DNA of 64,000 nucleotides from positions 1-64,000 of the forward strand of contig JACKEC010000023.1 of NCBI GenBank assembly GCA_020633195.1, in the 5' to 3' direction. Of this stretch, positions 40,204 to 48,893 are shown one piece after another (the stretch's first letter is position 1; each line of letters starts with the position of its first letter). Under the pieces are notes generated by a model that ran no database searches, had not been told where the DNA came from, and saw only the letters and a program-made list of their open reading frames with translations. Made by a program: the position numbers and the translations under genes. Origin of the DNA: Sandaracinaceae bacterium (GTDB lineage Bacteria > Myxococcota_A > Polyangia > Polyangiales > Sandaracinaceae).

Positions 40204-42626
40204 CCGGGCCCTGGTCGGCCGAGGAGCTGCTCGAGGACGGCTGGGAGCCGGGCTCCCTCGTCGGCGGGGAGGTCCTGTGGCGGCAGGGGGAGCCGGCCGA
40301 CTCGCTCGCGTTCGTCGTCAGCGGGCGCCTCCAGGTCCGGGTCGACGGACGCCTCGTGACGAGCATCGAGGCCGGGGAGCTGATCGGGGAGCTGTCGGTC
40401 TTCGGCGACGAGGGGGCGCGCGGCGGGCAGGTGCAGGCGCTGCGGCCGACCGAGGTCCTCGTGCTCACGCGCGCGCGGCTCGCCGCGCTCCGGGAGGCGG
40501 GGGCGCCCTCGTACGAGCGGGTGCTCGCGACCGCGATCCAGACGGTGCGTCGCCGCCTCGCCGAGACGGTCGCGCGGGCCGAGCCGCACGAGGAGCGGAT
40601 GGCCGGGCTCGTCGCGTCCGCGGTCGACGACGTCGCGCGCGAGGCGAGCGCGGACACCCTGGACGAGGCGACGCTCGCGGCGCTGCGCGCGGAGCTCGAG
40701 CGCGCGAACGCCACCGCGGGCCGCCTCGCCGGCTCGCGCGGCAACCTCGAGGCGAACAACCCGTTCACGATCCTGCGGCCGAGCGAGTGGCGGGACGCCG
40801 GGCCCGAGCTCGAGGCGGACCTCGACGCGATGCCGCGCGCCGAGCGCGCGCACCCCGAGACGGCCGAGCAGGCCGCGCTCTTCGCGACCATCCGCGAGGC
40901 GATCATCGGCGGCAACGAGGCGATGTGGACGCCGTTCGGGCTCCGCAAGATCGTCTACGCCGACTACACCGCGTCGGGGCGCTCGCTGCGCTTCATCGAG
41001 GACTTCCTGCGCGAGGAGGTCATGCCGCGGTACGCCAACACGCACACCGAGGCGTCGGCGACGGGCCTCCAGACCACGCGCTTCCGCGAGGAGGCGCGCG
41101 AGATCGTCCACGCCGCCGTCGGGGGGACGCCGAACGACGCCGTCATCTTCGTCGGCTCGGGCGCGACCGGCGCGATCAACCGGATCGTCGACCTGCTCGA
41201 CCTGCGCGACCACGGCGCCGCGCCGCTCCCCGAGGCCGAGCGCCCCGTCGTGTTCATCGGCCCCTACGAGCACCACAGCAACATCCTCCCGTGGCGCCAC
41301 AGCGTCGCGGACCTCGTGATCGTGCCCCTCGACGAGCACGGGCAGATCCACCTCGGCTACCTCGAGCGCATGCTCGTCGAGCACGCCGACCGACCCCTCA
41401 AGATCGGGAGCTTCTCCGCGGCCTCGAACGTGACCGGCATCGCGACCGACACCGTCGCCGTCGCCACGCTCCTCCACCGCCACGGCGCGCTGTCGTTCTG
41501 GGACTACGCGGGGGCGGGACCGTACGAGCCGATCGACATGAATCCGTCGGGCGAGGGGGTCGACGCGGCGCTCGCCCACAAGGACGCGGTGTTCCTCTCG
41601 CCGCACAAGTTCATCGGCGGCCCCGGCACCCCCGGCGTGCTCGTGGTGAAGCGAGACGTGGTGGAGCGGTCGGTGCCGGTGCAGCCCGGCGGCGGCACGG
41701 TCGACTTCGTCACCTCCCGCGACATGAAGATCCTCCCGCTCTACAGCCACGCCATCGAGCACCGGGAGGAGGCGGGGACGCCGGCGATCCTCGAGTCGAT
41801 CCGCTGCGGGCTGGTCTTCCGGCTCAAGGAGCTGGTCGGCGGGCACACCATCCATCGGGTCGAGGGTGAGCTCGTCCGCGCGGCGATCCGGTCGTGGACC
41901 CAGAACCCCGCCATCGAGGTGCTCGGCCCGCACGACGCCGACCGGCTCTCGATCACCTCGTTCATGGTCCGCTACGGCCCGCAGTTCGTTCACTACGGCT
42001 TCGTGGTCGCGCTGCTCAACGACCTGTTCGGGATCCAGTCGCGCGGCGGCTGCTCGTGCGCCGGACCGTACGGGGGCACGCTCCTGCGCCTCGACGAGGG
42101 GCGCGGCCGCACCTTCCTGCAGTGCATCGACGACGGGTGGGCGTCGCTCAAGCCGGGCTGGGCGCGTGTCAACTTCAATTACTTCATCAGCGACCGCGAG
42201 CTGCGCTACGTCGTCGACGCGGTGCACCTCGTCGCGCTGCATGGGTGGGCGCTGATGCCCAGCTACCAGATCGATCCCGAGTCGGGGCTGTGGACCCATC
42301 GCACCGCGCCCGAGGCGCGCCACCAGACGCTCTCGGCGCTGCGCTTCGACGGGCAGCGCATCCGCTTCAAGAGCGAGCGGCACACCCTGCTCGAGAGCGC
42401 GCTCGAGGGGCACCTCGAGGAGGCCCGGGAGATCCTCCTCGCGGCCACCCGGTCGGTCCCCGAGGCGCTCCCCGAGCCCGAGCTCCCCGAGGCGTTCGAG
42501 CAGAACCGCTGGTTCCCGATGCCCCACGAGGTCGCGCGGTGGCTGCGAGCCCGGAACGGCGGCGAGCCCGCGCCGGCCGCGTCCGAGATCTTCGTGGCCC
42601 CGATCGCCGCGCAGGGAGGCCGCTAG
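40200..42626 (+). CDS. Cyclic-nucleotide-binding domain fused to class V aminotransferase (cysteine-desulfurase-like)
   Basis: 808 aa. Seen: N-terminal CNB domain (about 15-120, GELIGELSVFGDEGARGGQVQA), an Ala/Glu-rich helical linker (to about 220), then a PLP fold-type I enzyme (about 225-690) with YADYTASGRSL, TEASATGLQTTRF, GSGATGAINRI, EHHSNILPWR, FWDYAGAGPY and the PLP-lysine segment SPHKFIGGPGTPGV (Lys near 471). A Cys-rich loop SRGGCSCAGPYG lies where desulfurases keep their catalytic Cys. The last ~115 residues are a helical extension. Known: such enzymes are desulfurases or C-S lyases, but the substrate is unknown. Start GTG 40200. The fusion implies direct allosteric control of a PLP enzyme by a cyclic nucleotide. 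Confidence 0.88.
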   Translation: MTGPWSAEELLEDGWEPGSLVGGEVLWRQGEPADSLAFVVSGRLQVRVDGRLVTSIEAGELIGELSVFGDEGARGGQVQALRPTEVLVLTRARLAALREAGAPSYERVLATAIQTVRRRLAETVARAEPHEERMAGLVASAVDDVAREASADTLDEATLAALRAELERANATAGRLAGSRGNLEANNPFTILRPSEWRDAGPELEADLDAMPRAERAHPETAEQAALFATIREAIIGGNEAMWTPFGLRKIVYADYTASGRSLRFIEDFLREEVMPRYANTHTEASATGLQTTRFREEAREIVHAAVGGTPNDAVIFVGSGATGAINRIVDLLDLRDHGAAPLPEAERPVVFIGPYEHHSNILPWRHSVADLVIVPLDEHGQIHLGYLERMLVEHADRPLKIGSFSAASNVTGIATDTVAVATLLHRHGALSFWDYAGAGPYEPIDMNPSGEGVDAALAHKDAVFLSPHKFIGGPGTPGVLVVKRDVVERSVPVQPGGGTVDFVTSRDMKILPLYSHAIEHREEAGTPAILESIRCGLVFRLKELVGGHTIHRVEGELVRAAIRSWTQNPAIEVLGPHDADRLSITSFMVRYGPQFVHYGFVVALLNDLFGIQSRGGCSCAGPYGGTLLRLDEGRGRTFLQCIDDGWASLKPGWARVNFNYFISDRELRYVVDAVHLVALHGWALMPSYQIDPESGLWTHRTAPEARHQTLSALRFDGQRIRFKSERHTLLESALEGHLEEAREILLAATRSVPEALPEPELPEAFEQNRWFPMPHEVARWLRARNGGEPAPAASEIFVAPIAAQGGR

Positions 42627-42629
42627 ACC

Positions 42630-43559
42630 ATGTGCCGATTCCTCCTCTACGCCGGCCGACGGGTCCGCCTCGACGAGCTCCTCTACCGGCCGAGCAGCTC
42701 CCTCGTGCGCCAGGCCTACGATCCTCAGGAGCTCGGGATGCTCAACCTCGGCGGCTTCGGCGTCGCCGCGTGGGATCCCGCGTCGCCGAGCCCGGAGACC
42801 CCGTGGCTCTACCGCAGCACGGTGCTGCCGAGCTTCGACGACAACCTGCGCCACCTCGCCCGGAAGCTCGAGGCGACGTGCGTCCTCGCCCACGTCCGCG
42901 GCATCGCGCTCGACGCGGAGGACGGCGACTTCGGGCCGCACAACCTGCACCCGTTCCTGTACCCCGGGTACGCCTGGAGCATGGCGCACAACGGGTTCAT
43001 CCGCGGGTTCGCGGCGATCCGACAGGACATCGTCGCCTGCTTCGCGCCCGAGGTGGCGGCGCAGGTGCGGGGCACGACCGACAGCGAGGCGTTCTACGCG
43101 CTCGTGATGTCGCAGCTCGAGGATCCCCTCCGGGATCGCGACCCCGACGCGCTCGTGGGGGCCCTCGTGCGGGCGCTCCGGCTGCTGCGGCGGATTCGCG
43201 CCGCGCGGGGGCTGTCGCTCTCGACCTCGATGAACGTCGTGTTCACGAACGGTCGCGACGCCGTGGTGCTCCGCTTCGTCTTCGACTTCGGCTGCTACCC
43301 CCTCGACAAGCCGGGGCAGATCGACCCGGCGGCGATCCGCTACCTGAGCCTCTGGTACACGCTCGGGGATCGCTTCCGTGAGGACGCCGGTACGTGGCGC
43401 ATGACCGGCGACTCCGCCGCCGCGGCGAGCGTGCTCGTCGCCTCGGAGCCGCTGACGCTCGATCGAGCGGGCTGGACCGAGGTCCCCGAGTATTCGATCC
43501 TCACCGTCCGCGCCACCGACGGCGCGCACACGGTGTCCACGACGCCCGTGGACCTCTGA
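42630..43559 (+). CDS. Class II glutamine amidotransferase (YafJ/EgtC-like)
   Basis: 309 aa. Seen: N-terminal MCRFLLYAGR with Cys2 as nucleophile, VLAHVRG (Arg), AHNGFIRGF (Asn-Gly oxyanion) and TTDSEAFYAL (Asp): the Ntn-type glutaminase set without a second synthetase domain. Known: stand-alone members include YafJ and EgtC, which hydrolyses a gamma-glutamyl amide in ergothioneine synthesis. EgtC with a PLP C-S lyase is suggestive, but egtB and egtD are absent here. 3 bp after the aminotransferase fusion and surely cotranscribed. Role: removing a gamma-glutamyl group or providing ammonia; undecided. Confidence 0.88.
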   Translation: MCRFLLYAGRRVRLDELLYRPSSSLVRQAYDPQELGMLNLGGFGVAAWDPASPSPETPWLYRSTVLPSFDDNLRHLARKLEATCVLAHVRGIALDAEDGDFGPHNLHPFLYPGYAWSMAHNGFIRGFAAIRQDIVACFAPEVAAQVRGTTDSEAFYALVMSQLEDPLRDRDPDALVGALVRALRLLRRIRAARGLSLSTSMNVVFTNGRDAVVLRFVFDFGCYPLDKPGQIDPAAIRYLSLWYTLGDRFREDAGTWRMTGDSAAAASVLVASEPLTLDRAGWTEVPEYSILTVRATDGAHTVSTTPVDL

Positions 43560-43578
43560 CGCCGATGAGGCGCCCCCT

Positions 43579-46182
43579 TTGAGCTCGCTGCCCGTCATCC
43601 TCTGCGTCGACGACGAGACGACGGTGCTCCGCAGCCTGCGCGAGCAGCTGCTGCGCGGGCTCGAGGGCGAGTGCTCGATCGAGGTCGCGGAGTCCGGCGA
43701 GGACGCGCTCGAGGCCTACGACGAGCTCGTCGAGGACGGCTCGGAGCTCGCCGTCGTGATCTCCGATCACATCATGCCCGGCATCAAGGGCGACGAGCTG
43801 CTCCGGCTCCTCCACGAGCGCGCGCCCGACGCCCGAAAGATCATGCTCACCGGCCAGGCCTCCGCGGACGCGGTCGGCAACGCCGTCAACCGCGCCAACC
43901 TCTATCGCTACCTCGAGAAGCCCTGGCGCGCCGACGACCTCATCCTCACCGCGCGCGGCGCGCTCGAGGCGTGGCGCTCGGATCGCGCGCGGCTCGAGCA
44001 GCAGGCGACGCTGCGGGAGATGGTGGAGGTGTCGCTCGCGCTCACCGCGAACCTCGCCGCCGCCGATCGCTACGGGCAGCTCGTGGGGAGCGCGCAACGC
44101 GTCTTGCGCGCGGATCGCGTCGCCCTGTTCCGGCGCGACGAGGATCGGCTCCGGCCGATGGCCGCGTCCCACGAGGGGCTCACGGCGCTCGCGCTCGAGG
44201 AGTACCCCGACCTCGAGGGGGATCTTCGGGCGACGCGGCCCGTCCGGCGCACGGGCGGGGCGGTCCTCGGGGCGGCGCACGGCGCCTTGACGTGGTCGGG
44301 CGAGGACCGCGCGCTCGTGACCGCGCCGCTCCGCGTCGGGGACGAGGTGGCGGGGCTCCTCGTGGTGGGCTGGGACGCCCCGGACGGGCCCCGAACCGTG
44401 CGCGATGATCGGATCACCGGCTTCGCCGCGCTCGCCGCCGCCGCGATCCGGACGACGGAGCTCGTGGACGCGATCGAGGGCCGCTCCGAGCAGCGGCGCC
44501 GCGTGGCGGTCGAGCTCCAGCGGGAGGCGACGGCGCGGCGCGCGCGAGCGCTGCTCGGGGAGAGCGACGCGGTGCGCGCGCTGCGGGATCGCATCGAGCG
44601 GCTCGGCCCTTCGGAGGCGCCGGTGCTCGTGGTCGGACCCACGGGCTCCGGCCTCGAGGCGACGGCGCGCGCGCTGCACGCGGCGTCCGCGCGATCGGAG
44701 GGGCCCTTCCTGACCGTGGACTGCGCCCTCGTCGAGGACGAGGCAGAGCTCTCCGGCCCGCAGGGCAAGCTCGCGCTCGCCGCCGGCGGCAGCCTCTACC
44801 TCGCCGGCGTGGGGACGCTCGCGCGGCCCCTCCAGGAGCGGCTCCGCGCGCACGTGGAGCGCGGCGACGCCGCGGGGGCTCGCCTGATCGCCTCCTCGAC
44901 CCGCGAGCTCGACGCGCGGCACTTCGACGTCCCGCTGCTCCGCGTGCTCACGGCGCAGCGGCTCTACGTCCCGGCCTTGCGCGACCGGCCCGAGGACGTC
45001 CCCGCGCTCGCGCAGCACATGGCCGCGGCGCACGCGCGGCGGCTCGGTCGACCGCCACCGACGCTCTCGGAGCCGCTCCTCGCGCGGCTCCGCAACCACA
45101 CCTGGCCGGGCAACGTGGACGAGCTCGGCAACGTCATCGAGCGCGCGCTGCTCGCGTCGACGGGCGACGTGCTCGAGCTCGACGACAACCTCCTGGACAC
45201 GGGGACCAAGGTCGGGAGCTACCGCCTCACCGAGCGCATCGGCGCGGGCGGGATGGGCGAGGTGTGGCGCGCGCGGCACGAGCACCTCGCGCGGCCGGCG
45301 GCGGTGAAGCTCATCCAGGGGGCGGTGGGCATGCAGACGCCCGAGGCGACGGCGCGGTTCCGGCGCGAGGCCTCCGCGATCGCCGCGCTCCGCTCGCCTC
45401 ACACCGTCGAGCTCTACGACTTCGGCGTGAACCAGGAGGGCGAGTGCTTCTTCGTGATGGAGCTCCTCGAGGGGATGGACCTGCAGTCGCTCGTCGACCA
45501 GCACGGGCCGCTCCCCCCGTCGCGCGCCGTCCACCTGGTGTCGCAAGCCTGCTTGTCGCTCGGCGAGGCGCACGCGGCGGGGCTCATCCACCGGGACATC
45601 AAGCCCGCGAACCTCTTCGTGGGCCAGCTCGGGCTCGAGCCCGACTTCGTGAAGGTCCTCGACTTCGGGATGGTCTCGGCGGGGGAGGGCGACGTCCAGC
45701 TCACGAGCGCCGGGCAGATCCACGGCACGCCCTCGTACATGGCGCCCGAGCACGGCGCCGAGGGGGTCGCCCTCGACCACCGCGTCGATCTGTACGCGCT
45801 CGGCTGCGTGCTGCACTTCTTGTTGACGGGGCGGACGGTCTTCGAGGCGACGCTCCCGGTGCGCGTGATCCTCGCGCACATGCACGAGGCGCCCGAGCCT
45901 CCGTCGCGCCACGCCCCGTACGCCGTCCCCGAGGAGCTCGACGCGCTCGTGTCGCGCCTCCTCGCCAAGCACCCGGGCGACCGGCCCTCGAGCGCGCAGG
46001 CGCTCCGCGCCTCGCTCGCCGCGCTCCCGCTCGCGGCCTGGACGGACGACGAGGCGCGCGATTGGTGGGCGGCCCGCGACGGCGGCGCGGTGCAGCCCGC
46101 GCCCAAGCCCGAGTCGGTCCACCCGAGCGGCGTCGAGGCCACGCTCGTCGCGAGGCCCACGGCCCGCGAGTCCGACGAGTAG
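43579..46182 (+). CDS. REC - GAF - degenerate AAA+ - Ser/Thr kinase fusion (2)
   Basis: 867 aa paralogue of 36220-38787 with the same four-part layout: receiver (D63 in ISDHIMPG, LTGQ, EKPW), GAF-like region (about 150-300), AAA+ remnant (about 324-525) with GPTGSGLEATARALH, GGSLYLAGV for Walker B, no GAFTGA, intact TWPGNVDELGNVIERA, and kinase (about 545-815) with GAGGMGEVW, AVKLIQ, HRDIKPANLF, LDFG, GTPSYMAPE. The Walker A Lys is Leu here and Arg in the paralogue, so loss of ATPase is shared but not identical. Start is TTG 43579; the nearby ATG at 43565 is out of frame. The two fusions bracket the cyclic-nucleotide genes, suggesting duplication and division of labour. Confidence 0.88.
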   Translation: MSSLPVILCVDDETTVLRSLREQLLRGLEGECSIEVAESGEDALEAYDELVEDGSELAVVISDHIMPGIKGDELLRLLHERAPDARKIMLTGQASADAVGNAVNRANLYRYLEKPWRADDLILTARGALEAWRSDRARLEQQATLREMVEVSLALTANLAAADRYGQLVGSAQRVLRADRVALFRRDEDRLRPMAASHEGLTALALEEYPDLEGDLRATRPVRRTGGAVLGAAHGALTWSGEDRALVTAPLRVGDEVAGLLVVGWDAPDGPRTVRDDRITGFAALAAAAIRTTELVDAIEGRSEQRRRVAVELQREATARRARALLGESDAVRALRDRIERLGPSEAPVLVVGPTGSGLEATARALHAASARSEGPFLTVDCALVEDEAELSGPQGKLALAAGGSLYLAGVGTLARPLQERLRAHVERGDAAGARLIASSTRELDARHFDVPLLRVLTAQRLYVPALRDRPEDVPALAQHMAAAHARRLGRPPPTLSEPLLARLRNHTWPGNVDELGNVIERALLASTGDVLELDDNLLDTGTKVGSYRLTERIGAGGMGEVWRARHEHLARPAAVKLIQGAVGMQTPEATARFRREASAIAALRSPHTVELYDFGVNQEGECFFVMELLEGMDLQSLVDQHGPLPPSRAVHLVSQACLSLGEAHAAGLIHRDIKPANLFVGQLGLEPDFVKVLDFGMVSAGEGDVQLTSAGQIHGTPSYMAPEHGAEGVALDHRVDLYALGCVLHFLLTGRTVFEATLPVRVILAHMHEAPEPPSRHAPYAVPEELDALVSRLLAKHPGDRPSSAQALRASLAALPLAAWTDDEARDWWAARDGGAVQPAPKPESVHPSGVEATLVARPTARESDE

Positions 46183-46189
46183 AGGAACC

Positions 46190-46576
46190 TCAGCGCTCGC
46201 GGAGGCCGTACGCGACGAGGGCGAGCCAGCCGACGATCAGGGACAGGCCGCCGAGCGGGGTGATCGCGCCGAGCCACCGCGGCGCCCCGAGGCTCATCGC
46301 GTAGAGCGTCCCGCTGAACAGGGCCACGCCGAGCACGAACGCGCCGCCCGCGACCGCGAGCGAGCGCCCTCCTCGCCGCGCCGCGAGGAGCGCGACGACG
46401 ACGACCATCCCCGCGTGCGGGAGGTGGTAGCTCACCGCGGTGCGCCACCACCCGAGCCGGCGCGCCGCGTCGGGGACGCCCTCGAGCGCGGCCTCGAGCC
46501 CGTGCGCCCCGTAGGCGCCGAGCCCCACCGCGAGCGCGCCGAGGACCCCGCCGATGACCAAGAAGGAGCGCTCCAT
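46190..46576 (-). CDS. DUF423 membrane protein
   Basis: 128 aa with four membrane helices: FLVIGGVLGALAVGLGAYGAHG at the start, then segments near 50-65, 72-92 and 100-122. The G-A-x-G-A-H-G motif of the first helix is the DUF423 (YgdD) hallmark. Function unknown in all organisms; small and widely conserved. ATG 46576 follows TACCCT by 9 nt. Convergent with the second fusion kinase, 7 bp apart. Confidence 0.9.
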   Translation of the reverse strand: MERSFLVIGGVLGALAVGLGAYGAHGLEAALEGVPDAARRLGWWRTAVSYHLPHAGMVVVVALLAARRGGRSLAVAGGAFVLGVALFSGTLYAMSLGAPRWLGAITPLGGLSLIVGWLALVAYGLRER

Positions 46577-46585
46577 GTGCGCCAG

Positions 46586-46591
46586 AGGGTA
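46586..46591 (-). promoter_or_regulatory. -10-like TACCCT, 9 nt before the DUF423 start
   Basis: TANNNT hexamer upstream of ATG 46576 with no Shine-Dalgarno between. Confidence 0.35.
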
Positions 46592-46661
46592 GCGCCGCGA
46601 ACCGCGACGCGGTCGTCACGGTTGAACGCGTGTGAGCTTCTCGTGCACGATCCACCTCGAC

Positions 46662-47777
46662 ATGCGCAACCTCCTCTTGGTGACCTTGGTGCTCTCCATC
46701 GGCTGTGACGGGGGCTCCGGTGACGACGCCGGCCCCGGGAGCGTGGACGCGGCCGGGCGTGACGGCGGCGACTCCACCGTCGACTCGGGGCCCGGCTCGA
46801 CCGACTCCGGCTCGGGCCCCGTCGACTCCGGGCCGGGCCGCGACGGCGCGACACCCCCGGGCGACGGCCACTACTTCCCGGCCGGCTCGTTCTTCACCAC
46901 CGACGTCTCCGGGGCGTCGCCCGCCCCGTACTCGGACGACGTGATCGCGTCGCTCCGCGGCGCCGGCGGCTGGGGCAACGGCGACACCTTCCAGATCGAC
47001 TTCTCGATCGAGGTCCTGACCGCCGACGCCTCGACCCCGCGGATGGACTTCACCGAGACGGGTGACTTCTACGATCCGGACTGCGACCACGTCCCGATCC
47101 CGGTCCCGATGGGAGGCCGGCTCGAGGGCGAGTCCGGCTACCGGTGCGACAGCGACGGCGACTGCCACCTCATCGTGTTCGCGCCCTTCGAGGACCGGCT
47201 CTACGAGATGTGGCGCGCGAACATCACCGGCGGCACGTTCGAGGGCGGCTGCCTCGCGGTCTGGGACGTCAGCCGCGTCTACCCCGACACGGGGCGCGGC
47301 GACCAGTGCACGAGCGCCGACGCCGCGGGCTTCCCGATCGCGCCGCTCCTCTTCACCGCGGACGAGGTCGCGGCGGGCGAGATCGCGCACGCCATCCGCT
47401 TCATCCTCCCGAACAACCGCGTGCGGATGCGATCGATGGTCCGCCCCGCGACCCACGGCACCAACACGACCGGCGACGCGAACGCGCCGCCGTACGGCGT
47501 GCACTTCCGGCTGCGCGCGGACTTCCCGCTCGGAGACCTGCCCAACGACGGCGCCCGCACCGTCGCGCGCGCGCTCCAGCGCTACGGCATGTACCACGCC
47601 GATGGTGGGAACATCGCGTTGACGGCGCAGAGCGACTCGGAGACCACCGCGAGCTGGGACGGCCTGCTCGGGCCGCGGGACCTGTCGATGCTGCAGGTGG
47701 AGGACTTCGAGGTCATCCACCACTCGGATCCGATCGACGTGACCTACGACTGCACGCGCACGCCGATCACGGAGTAG
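46662..47777 (+). CDS. Lipoprotein of unknown function
   Basis: 371 aa. Seen: lipobox VLSIGC (Cys ~15), a linker of about 55 residues made of Asp/Gly/Ser/Pro (TVDSGPGSTDSGSGPVDSG), then a globular domain with six or so Cys (YDPDCDHVP, YRCDSDGDCHL, GGCLAVW, DQCTS, YDCTRT). The order of strands around DTFQIDFSIEVLTAD and the Cys pairs suggest a disulfide-stabilised beta domain; no family recognised. ATG 46662 was preferred over an upstream GTG (46632) because the signal sequence begins there. Followed by Sel1 and RCC1-like genes on the same strand. Confidence 0.75.
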   Translation: MRNLLLVTLVLSIGCDGGSGDDAGPGSVDAAGRDGGDSTVDSGPGSTDSGSGPVDSGPGRDGATPPGDGHYFPAGSFFTTDVSGASPAPYSDDVIASLRGAGGWGNGDTFQIDFSIEVLTADASTPRMDFTETGDFYDPDCDHVPIPVPMGGRLEGESGYRCDSDGDCHLIVFAPFEDRLYEMWRANITGGTFEGGCLAVWDVSRVYPDTGRGDQCTSADAAGFPIAPLLFTADEVAAGEIAHAIRFILPNNRVRMRSMVRPATHGTNTTGDANAPPYGVHFRLRADFPLGDLPNDGARTVARALQRYGMYHADGGNIALTAQSDSETTASWDGLLGPRDLSMLQVEDFEVIHHSDPIDVTYDCTRTPITE

Positions 47778-47837
47778 CCGTTGCCTTAGCACGCGAGGGG
47801 AGGTCGCCGGTCGGCCGGCGTAACCGGAGGCGCACGC

Positions 47838-48878
47838 ATGTCACTCGAGAGAACGATCGGAGCCGTGGCGCTCGTGAGCGCGCTGCTGACCACGGCGGTC
47901 CACGCCCAGACCCCATGCGGCCGCGACGCGGACTGCCGTCGCCTCAGCGAGCGATGCGAGCGGCGTGAAGCGGGGGCCTGCAACGACCTCGGCATCCTCT
48001 TCCAGGAGGGCCGCGGCGTGACCCGGGACGCGGCTCGCGCCGCGGATCTCTATGGCCGCGCCTGCGAGGGCGGGAGCGCCGCCGCGTGCTTCAACATCGG
48101 CCAGCTCTACGCCGAGGGCACGGGCGTCGCCGCGGACGGCGCGCGGGCCGCCGAGTACTTCGATCGATCCTGTCGCGGCGGCGACCGCGAGGGCTGTCGC
48201 CGGGCTGGCGTGTCGTACGAGGAGGGGCGGGGCGTCGGCCGGGACGAGGCGCGCGCGGCCGAGCTCTATCGCCGCGGCTGCGGAGCCGGGGACGGCCCGA
48301 GCTGCACGCGCCTCGGGATGCTCCAGGAGCAGGGGCGCGGCGTCCCCGTGAGCCTCGCGCGCGCGGCGCAGCTCTACGAGCAGGGCTGCGAGAGCGGCAC
48401 GAGCCCGGCGGGCTGCTTCGACCTCGCGCTGCTCTACGAGCTCGGCCGCGGGGTGACCCAGGACTACGCGCGAGCCCTGCGGCTCTACCAGCGCGGCGCC
48501 GACGGCGGCGACGTGGAGTCCTTCGCCCGCCTCGGGCGGCTGTACCAGGAGGGTCGGGGGGTGCCGGTCGACTTCGCGCGCGCGCGGCAGCTCTACGAGC
48601 AGGGGTGCACCGGCAACGACGGGGCGGCGTGCACCCGCCTCGGCATCCTCTGCGAGGAGGGCCGCGGCGGCCCCGTCGATGTGGTGCGCGCGGCCCAGCT
48701 CTACCGCGCCGGGTGCGATCACGGGAGCGCCGCCGGCTGCTTCGACCTCGCGCTGTTCCACGAGAACGGTCGCGGCGTCCCGCGCGACGCCGCCACCGCG
48801 CTGCGGCTCTACCGCCAGTCCTGCGAGGGCGGGGACCAGGAGGGCTGCCAGCGCGCCGCCCTGCTCGGCCGCCGCTGA
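47838..48878 (+). CDS. Exported Sel1-like repeat protein
   Basis: 346 aa. Seen: signal peptide ending TAVHAQ, a Cys-containing cap, then eight 36-residue Sel1 units of the form AC-LG-L--EGRGV--D--RAA-LY--GC-GG (from about residue 46), ending with a partial unit. Known: Sel1 solenoids are protein-binding scaffolds; those with paired Cys in successive helices (the HcpA/beta-lactamase-like subtype) are disulfide-bonded and secreted, which fits the signal peptide. ATG 47838 has a GGAGG Shine-Dalgarno. 15 bp before the RCC1-like gene: probable two-gene operon. Confidence 0.92.
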   Translation: MSLERTIGAVALVSALLTTAVHAQTPCGRDADCRRLSERCERREAGACNDLGILFQEGRGVTRDAARAADLYGRACEGGSAAACFNIGQLYAEGTGVAADGARAAEYFDRSCRGGDREGCRRAGVSYEEGRGVGRDEARAAELYRRGCGAGDGPSCTRLGMLQEQGRGVPVSLARAAQLYEQGCESGTSPAGCFDLALLYELGRGVTQDYARALRLYQRGADGGDVESFARLGRLYQEGRGVPVDFARARQLYEQGCTGNDGAACTRLGILCEEGRGGPVDVVRAAQLYRAGCDHGSAAGCFDLALFHENGRGVPRDAATALRLYRQSCEGGDQEGCQRAALLGRR

Positions 48879-48893
48879 CTTCGGCGGCGCCAG

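Noticed and set aside
40200..43559. Ergothioneine biosynthesis operon (EgtE-EgtC)
   Set aside because: No EgtB or EgtD, and the PLP enzyme carries a CNB domain and much longer sequence; kept only as a hint.
47975..48850. 108-bp periodicity that looks like a tandem array
   Set aside because: It is the 36-residue Sel1 repeat at protein level; the DNA units diverge.
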